Of a stretch of DNA of 64,000 bases, positions 52,812-61,254 are shown piece by piece. This DNA comes from Algoriphagus oliviformis (GTDB taxonomy: Bacteria; Bacteroidota; Bacteroidia; Cytophagales; Cyclobacteriaceae). Below the pieces are notes generated by a model. It was not told the DNA's origin, did no database searches, and saw nothing but the letters and a program-made list of their open reading frames with translations. Every line of letters begins with the position of its first letter. Within the stretch, counting starts at the first letter, position 1. The position numbers and the translations under genes are program-made. The DNA lies in assembly GCF_017254915.1 (NCBI RefSeq), contig NZ_JAFKCT010000008.1, forward strand, positions 1-64,000. Direction: 5' to 3'.

Positions 52812-53240
52812 TTAATACGTTAATAGGTTTTCTTTCGATTTTAATTTTGAAACATCCAACCTCACGGCAGTCTGGATGAAGGGATTTTTGGCGAGGTGAT
52901 CGACAAAGGTAGCAATACTGACTTGTTGTGTTTGGTCTTGCACCAAAAGAAAGTAGTCCAAATTTCGCAATTCGGGGATCAGGTAGGCCAATTGCTGCGA
53001 GGTATTGATGGCTTTGTTTTTCAACAGCTGGATGTAACCGTGCGGTAAAGAAAGGAAATATTGGGAGATTTCCAGTTGGGGCGAGGACAGAAACTCTATT
53101 TTCAGATCCTCCGACCGGACCAGATCCAAATCCAAATCCCGATTGATCAGCCAAGCCATCTTGTAATCCTTGACCGGGGAAACAAGCCCAATAAGCTCAA
53201 AATCAAAAGCGGGTTCTATGAATAATTTGGTCTTCTTCAT
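52812..53240 (-). CDS. IPExxxVDY family protein
   Basis: A 142-residue protein. The core YLIPELRNLDYFLLV matches the name-giving IPExxxVDY motif of a Bacteroidota-only family (with Leu for Val). Its function is not known. It lies directly before pyk and divergent from acpP, a location I recall as common for the family. The start at 53240 (MKKTKLFIEPAFDFEL) lies 23 bases after a full promoter box. Confidence 0.75.
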   Translation of the reverse strand: MKKTKLFIEPAFDFELIGLVSPVKDYKMAWLINRDLDLDLVRSEDLKIEFLSSPQLEISQYFLSLPHGYIQLLKNKAINTSQQLAYLIPELRNLDYFLLVQDQTQQVSIATFVDHLAKNPFIQTAVRLDVSKLKSKENLLTY

Positions 53241-53262
53241 TGAGGAAGAATCGTGATCAGGG

Positions 53263-53270
53263 CAAAGTTA
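53263..53270 (-). promoter_or_regulatory. Bacteroidota -7 box for IPExxxVDY-pyk
   Basis: CAAAGTTA on the plus strand is TAACTTTG on the minus strand, a full TAnnTTTG match 23 bases upstream of the gene. Confidence 0.5.
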
Positions 53271-53330
53271 GAAATTAAAATTGAGCGGGACGAACGGGGC
53301 TTTTACTTAAAAATTTACTTCGGGCATTTC

Positions 53331-53358
53331 TTTGCCAATTAGCTTTTAAATATATTTC
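53331..53358 (+). promoter_or_regulatory. Candidate acpP promoter
   Basis: TTTG (53331-53334) and TATATTTC (53351-53358, 7 of 8 to TAnnTTTG) with a 16-base gap, which is shorter than the usual 19-21. The start codon follows 35 bases later. Confidence 0.35.
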
Positions 53359-53392
53359 TTTGCGGAGTGTTATTAACTAAACTGATCACAAA

Positions 53393-53629
53393 ATGTCTGA
53401 AATTGCACAAAAAGTAAAGGCCATCATTGTTGACAAACTGGGCGTAGAAGAGTCTGAAGTGACTATGGAAGCTAGCTTCACCAACGACCTGGGAGCTGAC
53501 TCTCTGGACACTGTGGAATTGATTATGGAGTTCGAAAAAGAATTCAACATTTCCATCCCTGACGACCAGGCTGAACAAATTGGTACTGTTGGCCAAGCAA
53601 TCACATACCTAGAGGCAAACGTAAAATAA
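53393..53629 (+). CDS. acpP: Acyl carrier protein
   Basis: A 78-residue ACP with the phosphopantetheine Ser at about residue 37 in [17 protein letters not shown], the standard length and motif. It shuttles acyl chains in fatty-acid synthesis. It is followed after 19 bases by fabF. Confidence 0.97.
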   Translation: MSEIAQKVKAIIVDKLGVEESEVTMEASFTNDLGADSLDTVELIMEFEKEFNISIPDDQAEQIGTVGQAITYLEANVK

Positions 53630-53648
53630 GAACCAGTAAATTCATTTT

Positions 53649-54899
53649 ATGAATTTAAAAAGAGTTGTTGTAACGGGTTTAGGTGCCCTCACACCCATAG
53701 GAAACACCACAGATGAATTCTGGAAAGGGTTGATTACTGGTGTGAGTGGCGCTGCGCCTATTACCCGCTTCGACGCTTCACTTTTCAAGACTCAATTCGC
53801 CTGCGAAGTCAAGAATCTAGACCTCGACCAGTTTATGGACAGGAAAGAGGCTAGAAAAATGGACGCATTCACCCAATACGCCATGATCACGGCCGAGCAG
53901 GCCGTCCTTGACTCAGGCCTTGACCTCGACTCCCTCGACAAATCCCGCTCCGGCGTGATCTGGGGATCCGGAATCGGGGGACTCAGGACATTTCAGGAGG
54001 AAGTAACTGACTTCGCCAAAGGCGACGGCACCCCAAGATTCAACCCCTTCTTCATTCCCAAGATGATCGCGGACATCGCCGCGGGATTCATCTCCATCAA
54101 GTACGGTTTCAGAGGCCCTAACTTCGTCACCGTTTCGGCCTGTGCTTCAGCCACCAACGCCATCATCGATGCATTCAACTACATCCGATTGGGCAAGGCT
54201 GACATCTTCATCAGCGGCGGCTCCGAGGCAGCAGTGACCGAAGCAGGCATAGGAGGATTCAACGCGATGAAGGCGCTTTCCCAGCGAAACGATTCGCCTG
54301 AGACGGCCTCCCGTCCTTTCGACAAAGACCGGGATGGTTTTGTCCTCGGAGAAGGTGCCGGTGCCTTGATCTTGGAGGAGCTGGAGCATGCGAAAGCGAG
54401 AGGGGCAAAAATCTACGCCGAAATCGTAGGTGGCGGTATGACCGCCGATGCCTACCACATCACTGCCCCCCATCCTGACGGACTCGGGGCCAGCAACGTC
54501 ATGAAAATCACGCTGGAAGACGCAGGTCTGCAGCCAGAAGCAATTGATTACATCAATGTGCACGGTACCTCCACTCCGCTTGGAGACGTGGGAGAGATCA
54601 AAGCCATCCAAAAAATCTTTGGAGAACATGCCTACAAAATGAACATCAGCAGTACCAAGTCCATGACTGGCCACTTGCTGGGTGCAGCTGGGGCTGTAGA
54701 GGCTATTGCATCCATCCTCGCCATCAACAACAGCCTGGTACCGCCGACGATCAACCACTTCACCGACGACGAAGCGTTTGATCCAGGACTCAACCTGACC
54801 TTCAACAAGGCCCAGGAGCGGGAAATCAACTATGCACTAAGCAATACCTTTGGATTTGGCGGACACAACTGTTCTGTCATCTTCAAAAAATACAACTGA
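53649..54899 (+). CDS. fabF: Beta-ketoacyl-ACP synthase II
   Basis: A 416-residue condensing enzyme. It has the catalytic Cys in TVSACASATNAI, and the two His in HGTSTPLGD and KSMTGHLLGAAG. The start VVVTGLGALTPIGNT is standard. It elongates acyl-ACP chains and helps adjust unsaturated chain length. It is preceded by acpP and followed closely by rnc, a conserved Bacteroidota order. Confidence 0.97.
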   Translation: MNLKRVVVTGLGALTPIGNTTDEFWKGLITGVSGAAPITRFDASLFKTQFACEVKNLDLDQFMDRKEARKMDAFTQYAMITAEQAVLDSGLDLDSLDKSRSGVIWGSGIGGLRTFQEEVTDFAKGDGTPRFNPFFIPKMIADIAAGFISIKYGFRGPNFVTVSACASATNAIIDAFNYIRLGKADIFISGGSEAAVTEAGIGGFNAMKALSQRNDSPETASRPFDKDRDGFVLGEGAGALILEELEHAKARGAKIYAEIVGGGMTADAYHITAPHPDGLGASNVMKITLEDAGLQPEAIDYINVHGTSTPLGDVGEIKAIQKIFGEHAYKMNISSTKSMTGHLLGAAGAVEAIASILAINNSLVPPTINHFTDDEAFDPGLNLTFNKAQEREINYALSNTFGFGGHNCSVIFKKYN

Positions 54900-54903
54900 T
54901 AGA

Positions 54904-55644
54904 GTGAACCTCTTCAAGAGACTCGGAATCCACACTCTTTTCTTTAGCGCAAAAGACAAAAGGCTTGCATCCTCGATCAAGATGATCACTGGGCGCAAGC
55001 CTTTAAATTTGTCCCTCTACCGTCTGGCCCTCACCCCTTCCGGCTTGGGCGAGGAGACCTCCAAAGGCTTCAAGATCTCCAACGAACGGCTGGAGTTTTT
55101 GGGGGACGCCGTACTGGGCGCAGTCATCGCGGAGCACCTGTTCCAGAAATTCCCCTACCGGGACGAAGGATTCCTCACCGAGACTCGCTCCAAGCTGGTC
55201 AACCGTGAGACACTCAACGAGATCGGAATCAAGATCGGCCTCAAAAACACGCTCGAACAGGTGATCAGCAGCCGTCAGTTTATCGGCAACAAGTCGCTAT
55301 TTGGGGACATCCTCGAAGCCTTCGTCGGTGCGGTGTATCTGGATCGCGGCTACAGGTTTGCGCAGCAGCTCATCCTGAAGCGCATCCTCCTCCACATGAA
55401 CGTGGAAGAGATGATCAGCACCGTAAGCAACTACAAAAGCAAAATCATCGAGTGGTCCCAACGAGAGTCCAAAACGGTGGAGTTTAAAGTCCTGCGCGTA
55501 CACGGAAACCAACGCTTCAAGGAATTTGTTGTCGAGCTGAGTGTCGACGGCGAATCCGTCGCCGAGGGCAAGGGAGGCACCAAAAAGAAGGCCGAACAGG
55601 AAGCCTCCAAAAACGCCTGCGAAATCCTGAACATCGCCGTTTAA
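54904..55644 (+). CDS. rnc: Ribonuclease III
   Basis: A 246-residue RNase III. The nuclease signature is NERLEFLGDAVLGAVIAEHLF, with the second acidic site in GDILEAFVGAVYLDRG, followed by a dsRBD with EFVVELSVDGESVAEGKGGTKKKAEQEASKNA. It cuts double-stranded RNA, including rRNA precursors. I take the GTG at 54904 as start, since it lies 4 bases after the fabF stop; a longer version beginning inside fabF is unlikely. Confidence 0.93.
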   Translation: MNLFKRLGIHTLFFSAKDKRLASSIKMITGRKPLNLSLYRLALTPSGLGEETSKGFKISNERLEFLGDAVLGAVIAEHLFQKFPYRDEGFLTETRSKLVNRETLNEIGIKIGLKNTLEQVISSRQFIGNKSLFGDILEAFVGAVYLDRGYRFAQQLILKRILLHMNVEEMISTVSNYKSKIIEWSQRESKTVEFKVLRVHGNQRFKEFVVELSVDGESVAEGKGGTKKKAEQEASKNACEILNIAV

Positions 55645-55673
55645 ACCCGTTTTTGCACCATCCCACCACCAAC

Positions 55674-57512
55674 ATGGCTGCCATCAAAATCGCCGGAGCA
55701 ACTGTCAACCAAACCCCACTGGACTGGGAAGGAAACCTGGACCGGATCATCCGTGCCGTCGCGCAAGCCAAAAACCAACAGGTAGAAATCCTCTGCTTCC
55801 CCGAGCTGGCCATCACCGGCTACGGCTCCGAGGACCTCTTTCTCAGCTATTGGTATCCCAAAAAAGCCCTCAGCCAGCTCGAGAAACTGATCCCGCACTG
55901 CAGCGGCATCACCGTGGCGGTGGGCCTGCCTGTGCGAATCCAGGAAAAAGTCTACAATACGGTGGCCGTCATCGAAGACGCCGAGCTGAAGGGCTTCGTC
56001 GCCAAGCAGTTTCTAGCCATAGACGGCGTACACTACGAATTCCGTTGGTTTACCCCTTGGGCCGCTGGCGAGGTCATAGCCTTTGACTTTTTGGGAAAAG
56101 AGGTGCCCTTTGGAGACCTGACCTTCCACCACAAGGACATCCACTACGGGTTTGAGATCTGCGAAGATGCCTGGCGGGGAAAAGAGCGTCCCGGCTATCG
56201 TCTCTGCGAACGCAAGGTCGATCTGATCTTCAACCCCAGCGCCTCGCACTTTGCCATGGGCAAATCTGCCGAGCGCAAGGAACTCATCGAGTTTAGCTCG
56301 GAGACTTTCGGCACCTACTATTGCTATGTCAATCTGCTGGGCAACGAGGCCGGCAGGATGATCTTCGACGGGGAGATCTTGCTGGGAAAAGCGGGCAAGC
56401 TGCTCGCCCGAAACCAACTGCTCTCCTTCCAGGACTTTCAGCTCTTGGCTTTTGATTTGGAAGAAAAGGCCCAAGGCCTCACTCCCATGCAGGCCAAGGA
56501 ATGGGAATTTGTGCAGGCATCGGCACTCGGCCTCTTTGACTACCTGCGAAAAAGCCGCAGCAAGGGCTTTGTCCTTTCGCTGTCCGGTGGGGCAGACTCC
56601 TCCACCATCGCCGTGCTCGTCGCGGAGATGGTCAGGCGGGGAATGGCGGAATTGGGAGTGAAGACTTTTGTGGAAAAGCTCGGCATCGCCTTTTCTCCCC
56701 AAAGCGAAAATCCCGAAAAAGAGCTCGTCGGCCAGCTACTGACCACAGCCTATCAAGGCACCAAAAATTCGTCGGAGGACACCTTCAACTCGGCGAAGGC
56801 CTTGGCCGAAAGCATCGGCGCAAGATTCCACTCCTGGACCATCGACGAAGAAGTCAAGTCCTACACCTCCAAGATCGAAGCTGCCATCGGGCGAAAGCTC
56901 ACCTGGGAGCAAGATGACATCACGCTCCAGAATATCCAGGCCCGTTCCCGCTCGCCGATCATCTGGATGCTCGCCAATCTGAACAATGCCCTGCTGCTCT
57001 CCACTTCCAACCGAAGCGAGGGAGACGTGGGCTACGCGACCATGGACGGGGATACCAGTGGCAGCATCTCCCCCATCGCCGCGGTGGACAAGCACTTTAT
57101 CCTGCACTGGCTGCAGTGGGCGGAGCAAAACCTAGACCGCCCAGGCCTCTCCTACGTCAATTCCCTGACTCCTACTGCTGAGCTACGGCCGCTGGAGCGC
57201 ACCCAGACGGACGAAAAGGACCTCATGCCCTACTCGGTGATCGTCGAGATCGAGAAGCTGGCCATCCGCGACAGACGCTCTCCTATGGACGTTTTTCTGA
57301 TTTTGAAAGAAGAACTTCCCCTCGACGAATCCGTTCTCAAGGACTATATCAAAAAATTCTTCCGACTTTGGTCACGAAACCAGTGGAAGCGCGAGCGATT
57401 GGCTCCCTCCTTTCATCTGGATGAATTCAACGTCGATCCCAAAACCTGGTACCGCTTCCCCATCCTTTCCGGAGGCTTTGCCGAAGAACTCGAACAACTA
57501 GATCACCTCTAA
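55674..57512 (+). CDS. nadE: Glutamine-dependent NAD+ synthetase
   Basis: A 612-residue two-domain enzyme. The N-terminal carbon-nitrogen hydrolase (glutaminase) domain has the Glu in FPELAITGYG, the Lys region and the Cys in GFEICEDAW. The C-terminal ATP-pyrophosphatase domain has LSLSGGADSSTIA (P-loop). It converts deamido-NAD to NAD using glutamine and ATP. The ATG at 55674 begins MAAIKIAGATVNQ; an earlier ATG would add 7 residues. Confidence 0.94.
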   Translation: MAAIKIAGATVNQTPLDWEGNLDRIIRAVAQAKNQQVEILCFPELAITGYGSEDLFLSYWYPKKALSQLEKLIPHCSGITVAVGLPVRIQEKVYNTVAVIEDAELKGFVAKQFLAIDGVHYEFRWFTPWAAGEVIAFDFLGKEVPFGDLTFHHKDIHYGFEICEDAWRGKERPGYRLCERKVDLIFNPSASHFAMGKSAERKELIEFSSETFGTYYCYVNLLGNEAGRMIFDGEILLGKAGKLLARNQLLSFQDFQLLAFDLEEKAQGLTPMQAKEWEFVQASALGLFDYLRKSRSKGFVLSLSGGADSSTIAVLVAEMVRRGMAELGVKTFVEKLGIAFSPQSENPEKELVGQLLTTAYQGTKNSSEDTFNSAKALAESIGARFHSWTIDEEVKSYTSKIEAAIGRKLTWEQDDITLQNIQARSRSPIIWMLANLNNALLLSTSNRSEGDVGYATMDGDTSGSISPIAAVDKHFILHWLQWAEQNLDRPGLSYVNSLTPTAELRPLERTQTDEKDLMPYSVIVEIEKLAIRDRRSPMDVFLILKEELPLDESVLKDYIKKFFRLWSRNQWKRERLAPSFHLDEFNVDPKTWYRFPILSGGFAEELEQLDHL

Positions 57513-57521
57513 TCCGACATT

Positions 57522-58625
57522 ATGCTTGAATCTTTTCTGAACTACGTAGTCTGGGATCCAAACCAGGCGGTTTTTGCCGGTTTTGACAGACTCAGATGGT
57601 ACAGCCTGCTTTTCGCGCTGGGCTTCATCATCTCCCAGCAGTTTATGGTTTACTTTTTCAGAAAGGAAGGGCAAGACGAGACCCTCGTCGACAAGCTGAC
57701 GATCTACATGGTCTTGGCCACCATCATCGGTGCGAGGCTGGGACACGTGCTTTTTTACGAGCCGGAAAAATACCTCAGCGACCCGATCGAAATCCTGAAA
57801 GTCTGGGAGGGCGGATTGGCCTCCCACGGCGCGGCCATTGCCATTCTGTTTGCGCTTTGGCTCTATTCCAAAAGAACTCCAGGACAAAGCTACCTCTGGG
57901 TGGTGGACCGCATCGTGATCGTGACTGCCATGACTGGAGCCTTGATCCGCTTTGGCAACCTGATGAACTCAGAGATTGGCGGAAAAGACACCGGTTCGGA
58001 CAGCGGATTTGTCTTTGCCCGCGATGCGGAAGAAATCCTGGAAACGCTGAAAGTGCCACTGGAGTCCATCGACGCATATAAGCCCGAAGACCGAAATGCG
58101 GAGCTGCAAGGCAACGGCATCGTACCGGTAAACTTTGACATCAAGATCGCCAAGGGCAGCTTCTCCAAGGAAGACCTGGGCAATATCCTGGAGCGGGACA
58201 TCAAATATGCCCTGACCCAGTTCCGATCCTCCAAGGAATACCTCGCCGAGCCGGTCGAATCCCCGCTCAACTTTGAGATCATCGAGCAGCCCGACTCCTA
58301 CCTGGTGACTGTGAAGACCTTCGGCCGAGCCAAATATCCTACGCAGATCTACGAGTCCCTTTCCTATTTTGTGATTTTCCTGATTCTGTTTGCGCTTTGG
58401 GCCAAATACAAATCCAGGCTACCCGACGGCCTTTTGTTGGGATTGTTTCTGATTTCGGTGTTCGGGATGCGCTTCGTGTGGGAGTTTTGGAAGGAAGTCC
58501 AGGTGGACTTTGAGCAGTCCATGCAGTTCAACATGGGGCAACTGCTCAGCGTGCCGCTGGTGGTGATCGGCGTCGTGCTGGTGGGTATGGCGTTGAAAAA
58601 AGGCATCAAGCCCGAGAAAATCTAA
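57522..58625 (+). CDS. lgt: Prolipoprotein diacylglyceryl transferase with an inserted loop
   Basis: A 367-residue inner-membrane enzyme, longer than E. coli Lgt (291). Conserved parts are the SHG motif in GLASHGAAIAILFALW, IRFGNLMNSE (the Lgt GRxGNxxNxE signature) and YPTQIYESL (usually HPTQxYE). About 120 residues separate the last two, against about 50 in E. coli, so an extra soluble loop of about 70 residues is present (about 165-265). It attaches diacylglycerol to lipobox Cys, which fits the several lipoproteins in this window. It follows nadE after 9 bases. Confidence 0.93.
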   Translation: MLESFLNYVVWDPNQAVFAGFDRLRWYSLLFALGFIISQQFMVYFFRKEGQDETLVDKLTIYMVLATIIGARLGHVLFYEPEKYLSDPIEILKVWEGGLASHGAAIAILFALWLYSKRTPGQSYLWVVDRIVIVTAMTGALIRFGNLMNSEIGGKDTGSDSGFVFARDAEEILETLKVPLESIDAYKPEDRNAELQGNGIVPVNFDIKIAKGSFSKEDLGNILERDIKYALTQFRSSKEYLAEPVESPLNFEIIEQPDSYLVTVKTFGRAKYPTQIYESLSYFVIFLILFALWAKYKSRLPDGLLLGLFLISVFGMRFVWEFWKEVQVDFEQSMQFNMGQLLSVPLVVIGVVLVGMALKKGIKPEKI

Positions 58626-58632
58626 TCCGGAA

Positions 58633-58842
58633 CTAAGGAACCGGATCGTGGCCGTGCCCTCCCCATGGATGGCATCGGCATATTCTTTTCAGGCCCAGCC
58701 AACCGCCCTTGATCACCCCGTGCTTGGTGATGGACTCGATCATGTATTGGCTGCAAGTGGGGGTGTATCTGCAGCTCGCCGGGAAGAGCGGCGAGATGAC
58801 GTACTGGTACACCAACACAGGAAATATGGCCAACTTTCTCAT
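58633..58842 (-). CDS. yidD: Membrane protein insertion efficiency factor YidD
   Basis: A 69-residue small protein with the diagnostic [20 protein letters not shown] and [28 protein letters not shown]. It assists YidC in membrane insertion. I chose the ATG at 58842; a TTG 9 bases upstream is the alternative. It is convergent with lgt (7 bases between stops) and divergent from the BamA-like gene. Confidence 0.92.
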   Translation of the reverse strand: MRKLAIFPVLVYQYVISPLFPASCRYTPTCSQYMIESITKHGVIKGGWLGLKRICRCHPWGGHGHDPVP

Positions 58843-58877
58843 GGGTTTCAAACTTTTATCCTACCTTTTGGATCGGT

Positions 58878-60362
58878 ATGCAGAGTTGCAACCAAAATTA
58901 CTCAATTAGAATTCCTTTGGTTTCTCTTTTTAAATACATACTCACCACCTTCCTGATTGCCCTGCTGGTGAGCCTTGGAGAGATCAAAGCGCAGGACACG
59001 AGCCTGAGCCCCGTGAACCCTTCCACTCCCGACAGCGTCAAGGTAAACAACATCTTCATCATCGGGAATGAGAAAACCCAGAAAAGCATCATTCTCCGGG
59101 AGCTGGACTTCACCACGGACTTCGTGTACGACTGGGACACTTTCATGGGAATCATCAAGGCCGACCAGCAAAAGATCTACAACCTGAGGCTTTTTACCGA
59201 AGTGGAGATCACGCCGCTCTTCATGAATGACCGGGAGGTAGAAATCCTCATCTCGGTCAAAGAGCGCTGGTATGTCATCCCCTCCGTGATCTTTCAGCTG
59301 GCTGACCGCAACTTTTCCGAATGGTGGACCAACCAAGGCAGAGACTGGTCGAGGGTAAACTACGGCGTAAAAATAAACCACAGCAACGTAGGCGGAAGAA
59401 ACGAAAAGCTCCGCTTCTCCGGGCAGCTGGGCTTCACCAAAGGCCTGGACATCCTCTACTCCAAGCCCTACATCGACAAGAAGCAAAAGCACGGTCTGGC
59501 CGTACAGCTGACCTATGCCGACCAGAAAACCATCCCGATCCGCTCTGCCGAAAACCGCCAGGTGTTCTACACCAATGAGACAGAAAGCGTGCTGAGGAAA
59601 AACTTTGCCACCGCCATCCGGTACAGCTATAGGAGGACCTTCTACAACTATCACTTTGTCACCTTGGGATACAACAAAACCTGGGTAAGCCCCGATGTCC
59701 TGGTAGAAAATCCCGAATACTTCCAGCATGGCGACAACGAGCTGAAATACGCCTACCTCCAATATTCCTTCCGGCACGACAACCGCAACGTGGCCGCCTA
59801 CGCCACCAAGGGCGAACTGCTCCAGTTCACGGCTACCAAATACGGGATCTTCTATACCAAGGACCTCGACGAAGTCGAGCTGAACCTGGTCGCCAACAAG
59901 TATTTCACGCTCAGCGATCGCTTCCATTACGCCGCCGGACTGACCGGGGTGTGGTTTCTGAGTCCCCAGCAGCCTTACACTTTGGTCCGTGGGATTGGCT
60001 ATTCCCCCAATTTCATCCGTGGCTACGAGCTGAATGTGATCGAGGGCCAGCAGCTCTACGTTCAGAAAAACAGCCTCCGCTACAAGCTGGTAGACCTATC
60101 CTTTGACATCTCGAGATTCATGCCCCTGGAGCAGTTTAGCACGGTGCCCTTTAAGGTCTATTTGAGCGGAAACTTCGACCACGGCAGCGTGACCGACAGA
60201 AACAATATTCCGGAAAACGCCAGACTGACCAACAAGTACCTCTTCGGCTACGGAGCTGGAGTGGACGTGGTGGCGATCTACGACATGGTGCTCCGCTTCG
60301 AATACTCGCTCAACAACCAAGGCGAGGGCAATTTCTTCTTCAATTTCCGGGCGCCGTTTTAG
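58878..60362 (+). CDS. POTRA-containing outer-membrane protein (BamA/TamA-like)
   Basis: A 494-residue protein. After a leader (IPLVSLFKYILTTFLIALLVSLGEIKAQ) a single POTRA-like segment (VKVNNIFIIGNEKTQKSIILRELDF, about residues 58-130) is followed by a region with VGGRNEKLRFSGQLGFTKGL and FIRGYELN (the FxRGY Omp85 motif), ending in NFFFNFRAPF, whose final Phe is typical of outer-membrane barrels. One POTRA is fewer than BamA (five), so it is an Omp85 paralogue, possibly TamA- or BamL-like. Role unknown; it may insert or secrete particular proteins. Confidence 0.8.
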   Translation: MQSCNQNYSIRIPLVSLFKYILTTFLIALLVSLGEIKAQDTSLSPVNPSTPDSVKVNNIFIIGNEKTQKSIILRELDFTTDFVYDWDTFMGIIKADQQKIYNLRLFTEVEITPLFMNDREVEILISVKERWYVIPSVIFQLADRNFSEWWTNQGRDWSRVNYGVKINHSNVGGRNEKLRFSGQLGFTKGLDILYSKPYIDKKQKHGLAVQLTYADQKTIPIRSAENRQVFYTNETESVLRKNFATAIRYSYRRTFYNYHFVTLGYNKTWVSPDVLVENPEYFQHGDNELKYAYLQYSFRHDNRNVAAYATKGELLQFTATKYGIFYTKDLDEVELNLVANKYFTLSDRFHYAAGLTGVWFLSPQQPYTLVRGIGYSPNFIRGYELNVIEGQQLYVQKNSLRYKLVDLSFDISRFMPLEQFSTVPFKVYLSGNFDHGSVTDRNNIPENARLTNKYLFGYGAGVDVVAIYDMVLRFEYSLNNQGEGNFFFNFRAPF

Positions 60363-60432
60363 CGAAAAACCCTCTTTACTTAATTTCGATTTTTAACTAA
60401 ATTACTTTCGGTATTTTTTTCCCCCGAAAGTG

Positions 60433-61254
60433 ATGAAGCAGCTATTTTTCACGTGCTTCTGTATCCTCTTGGCAAGTTTGGGCTTCGCCCAAACCGACCC
60501 GCTGACCCAAGCCCAGGGAGCCCGGGCCCAAGGCATGGGCAATGCCAAGGTCTTTCTGCCCGATGCCTGGAGCTACTTCAACAATGTCGGGGTGCTCGAC
60601 AGGCTGGAAGAAACCGAGATCTCGGCAGGATTTGACCATCGCTATGGCCTGTCGGAGCTCAGCACGGTGGGACTCGCGCTGGCCTGGAAAAAAGATTTCG
60701 GCACCTTTGGCTTGGGTGTTTCGCGCTTCGGGGGAAAACTTTTCAACCAGCAGCTCCTCGGCATTGGCTTTTCGAATACACTGGGAATAGTCAGCATAGG
60801 CGCCAAAATCGACTGGTTCCAGACCCAGATCGAGGGATTTGGCAATGGACACGCCTTCCTTTTCTCTCTCGGAGGTGTGGCCGAGCTGGGGCCAAAGTTC
60901 TTTTTGGGAGCAAACCTTTCGAACTTAAACCGAGCCAAAGTCAGCCAAAACAGCGAACAAAGGCTGCCCACGGCGATCCAGCTGGGACTGAGCTACCTGC
61001 CTGCGGAGTCGCTTCGAATCCTGATGGAGCTGGAAAAGGACATCGAGTCCGATCCTGTCTTCAAAACGGGCCTTGAATATCGGCTAAGGGAATGGATTCT
61101 GCTCCGAACAGGTGTCAGCAGCCATCCCAGCCGCCTCACATTCGGTTTGGGAATGAGAAGGGAGCAATTCGGCTTCGACTATGCCTATGCCCAAAACTCG
61201 GCGCTAGGCCCGAGCCACCATCTCAGTCTTTCGATGAAGCTGGCGGAAAAATGA
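60433..61254 (+). CDS. PorV/PorQ-like outer-membrane barrel
   Basis: A 273-residue protein with signal peptide MKQLFFTCFCILLASLGFAQ. The start TDPLTQAQGARAQGMGNAKVF matches the GARAxGMGNA entry of the PorV/PorQ (FadL-like) family, and the rest is a series of glycine- and aromatic-rich strands (FGLGVSRFGGKLF). PorV and PorQ help type IX secretion cargo reach the surface. I used the ATG at 60433, one codon after a GTG. The stop overlaps the next start (ATGA), so the two are translationally coupled. Confidence 0.72.
   Translation: MKQLFFTCFCILLASLGFAQTDPLTQAQGARAQGMGNAKVFLPDAWSYFNNVGVLDRLEETEISAGFDHRYGLSELSTVGLALAWKKDFGTFGLGVSRFGGKLFNQQLLGIGFSNTLGIVSIGAKIDWFQTQIEGFGNGHAFLFSLGGVAELGPKFFLGANLSNLNRAKVSQNSEQRLPTAIQLGLSYLPAESLRILMELEKDIESDPVFKTGLEYRLREWILLRTGVSSHPSRLTFGLGMRREQFGFDYAYAQNSALGPSHHLSLSMKLAEK

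Noticed and set aside
61092-61250. Upstream extension of the HhH-barrel gene
   Set aside because: It would overlap the PorV-like gene and place 53 unrelated residues before a good signal peptide.
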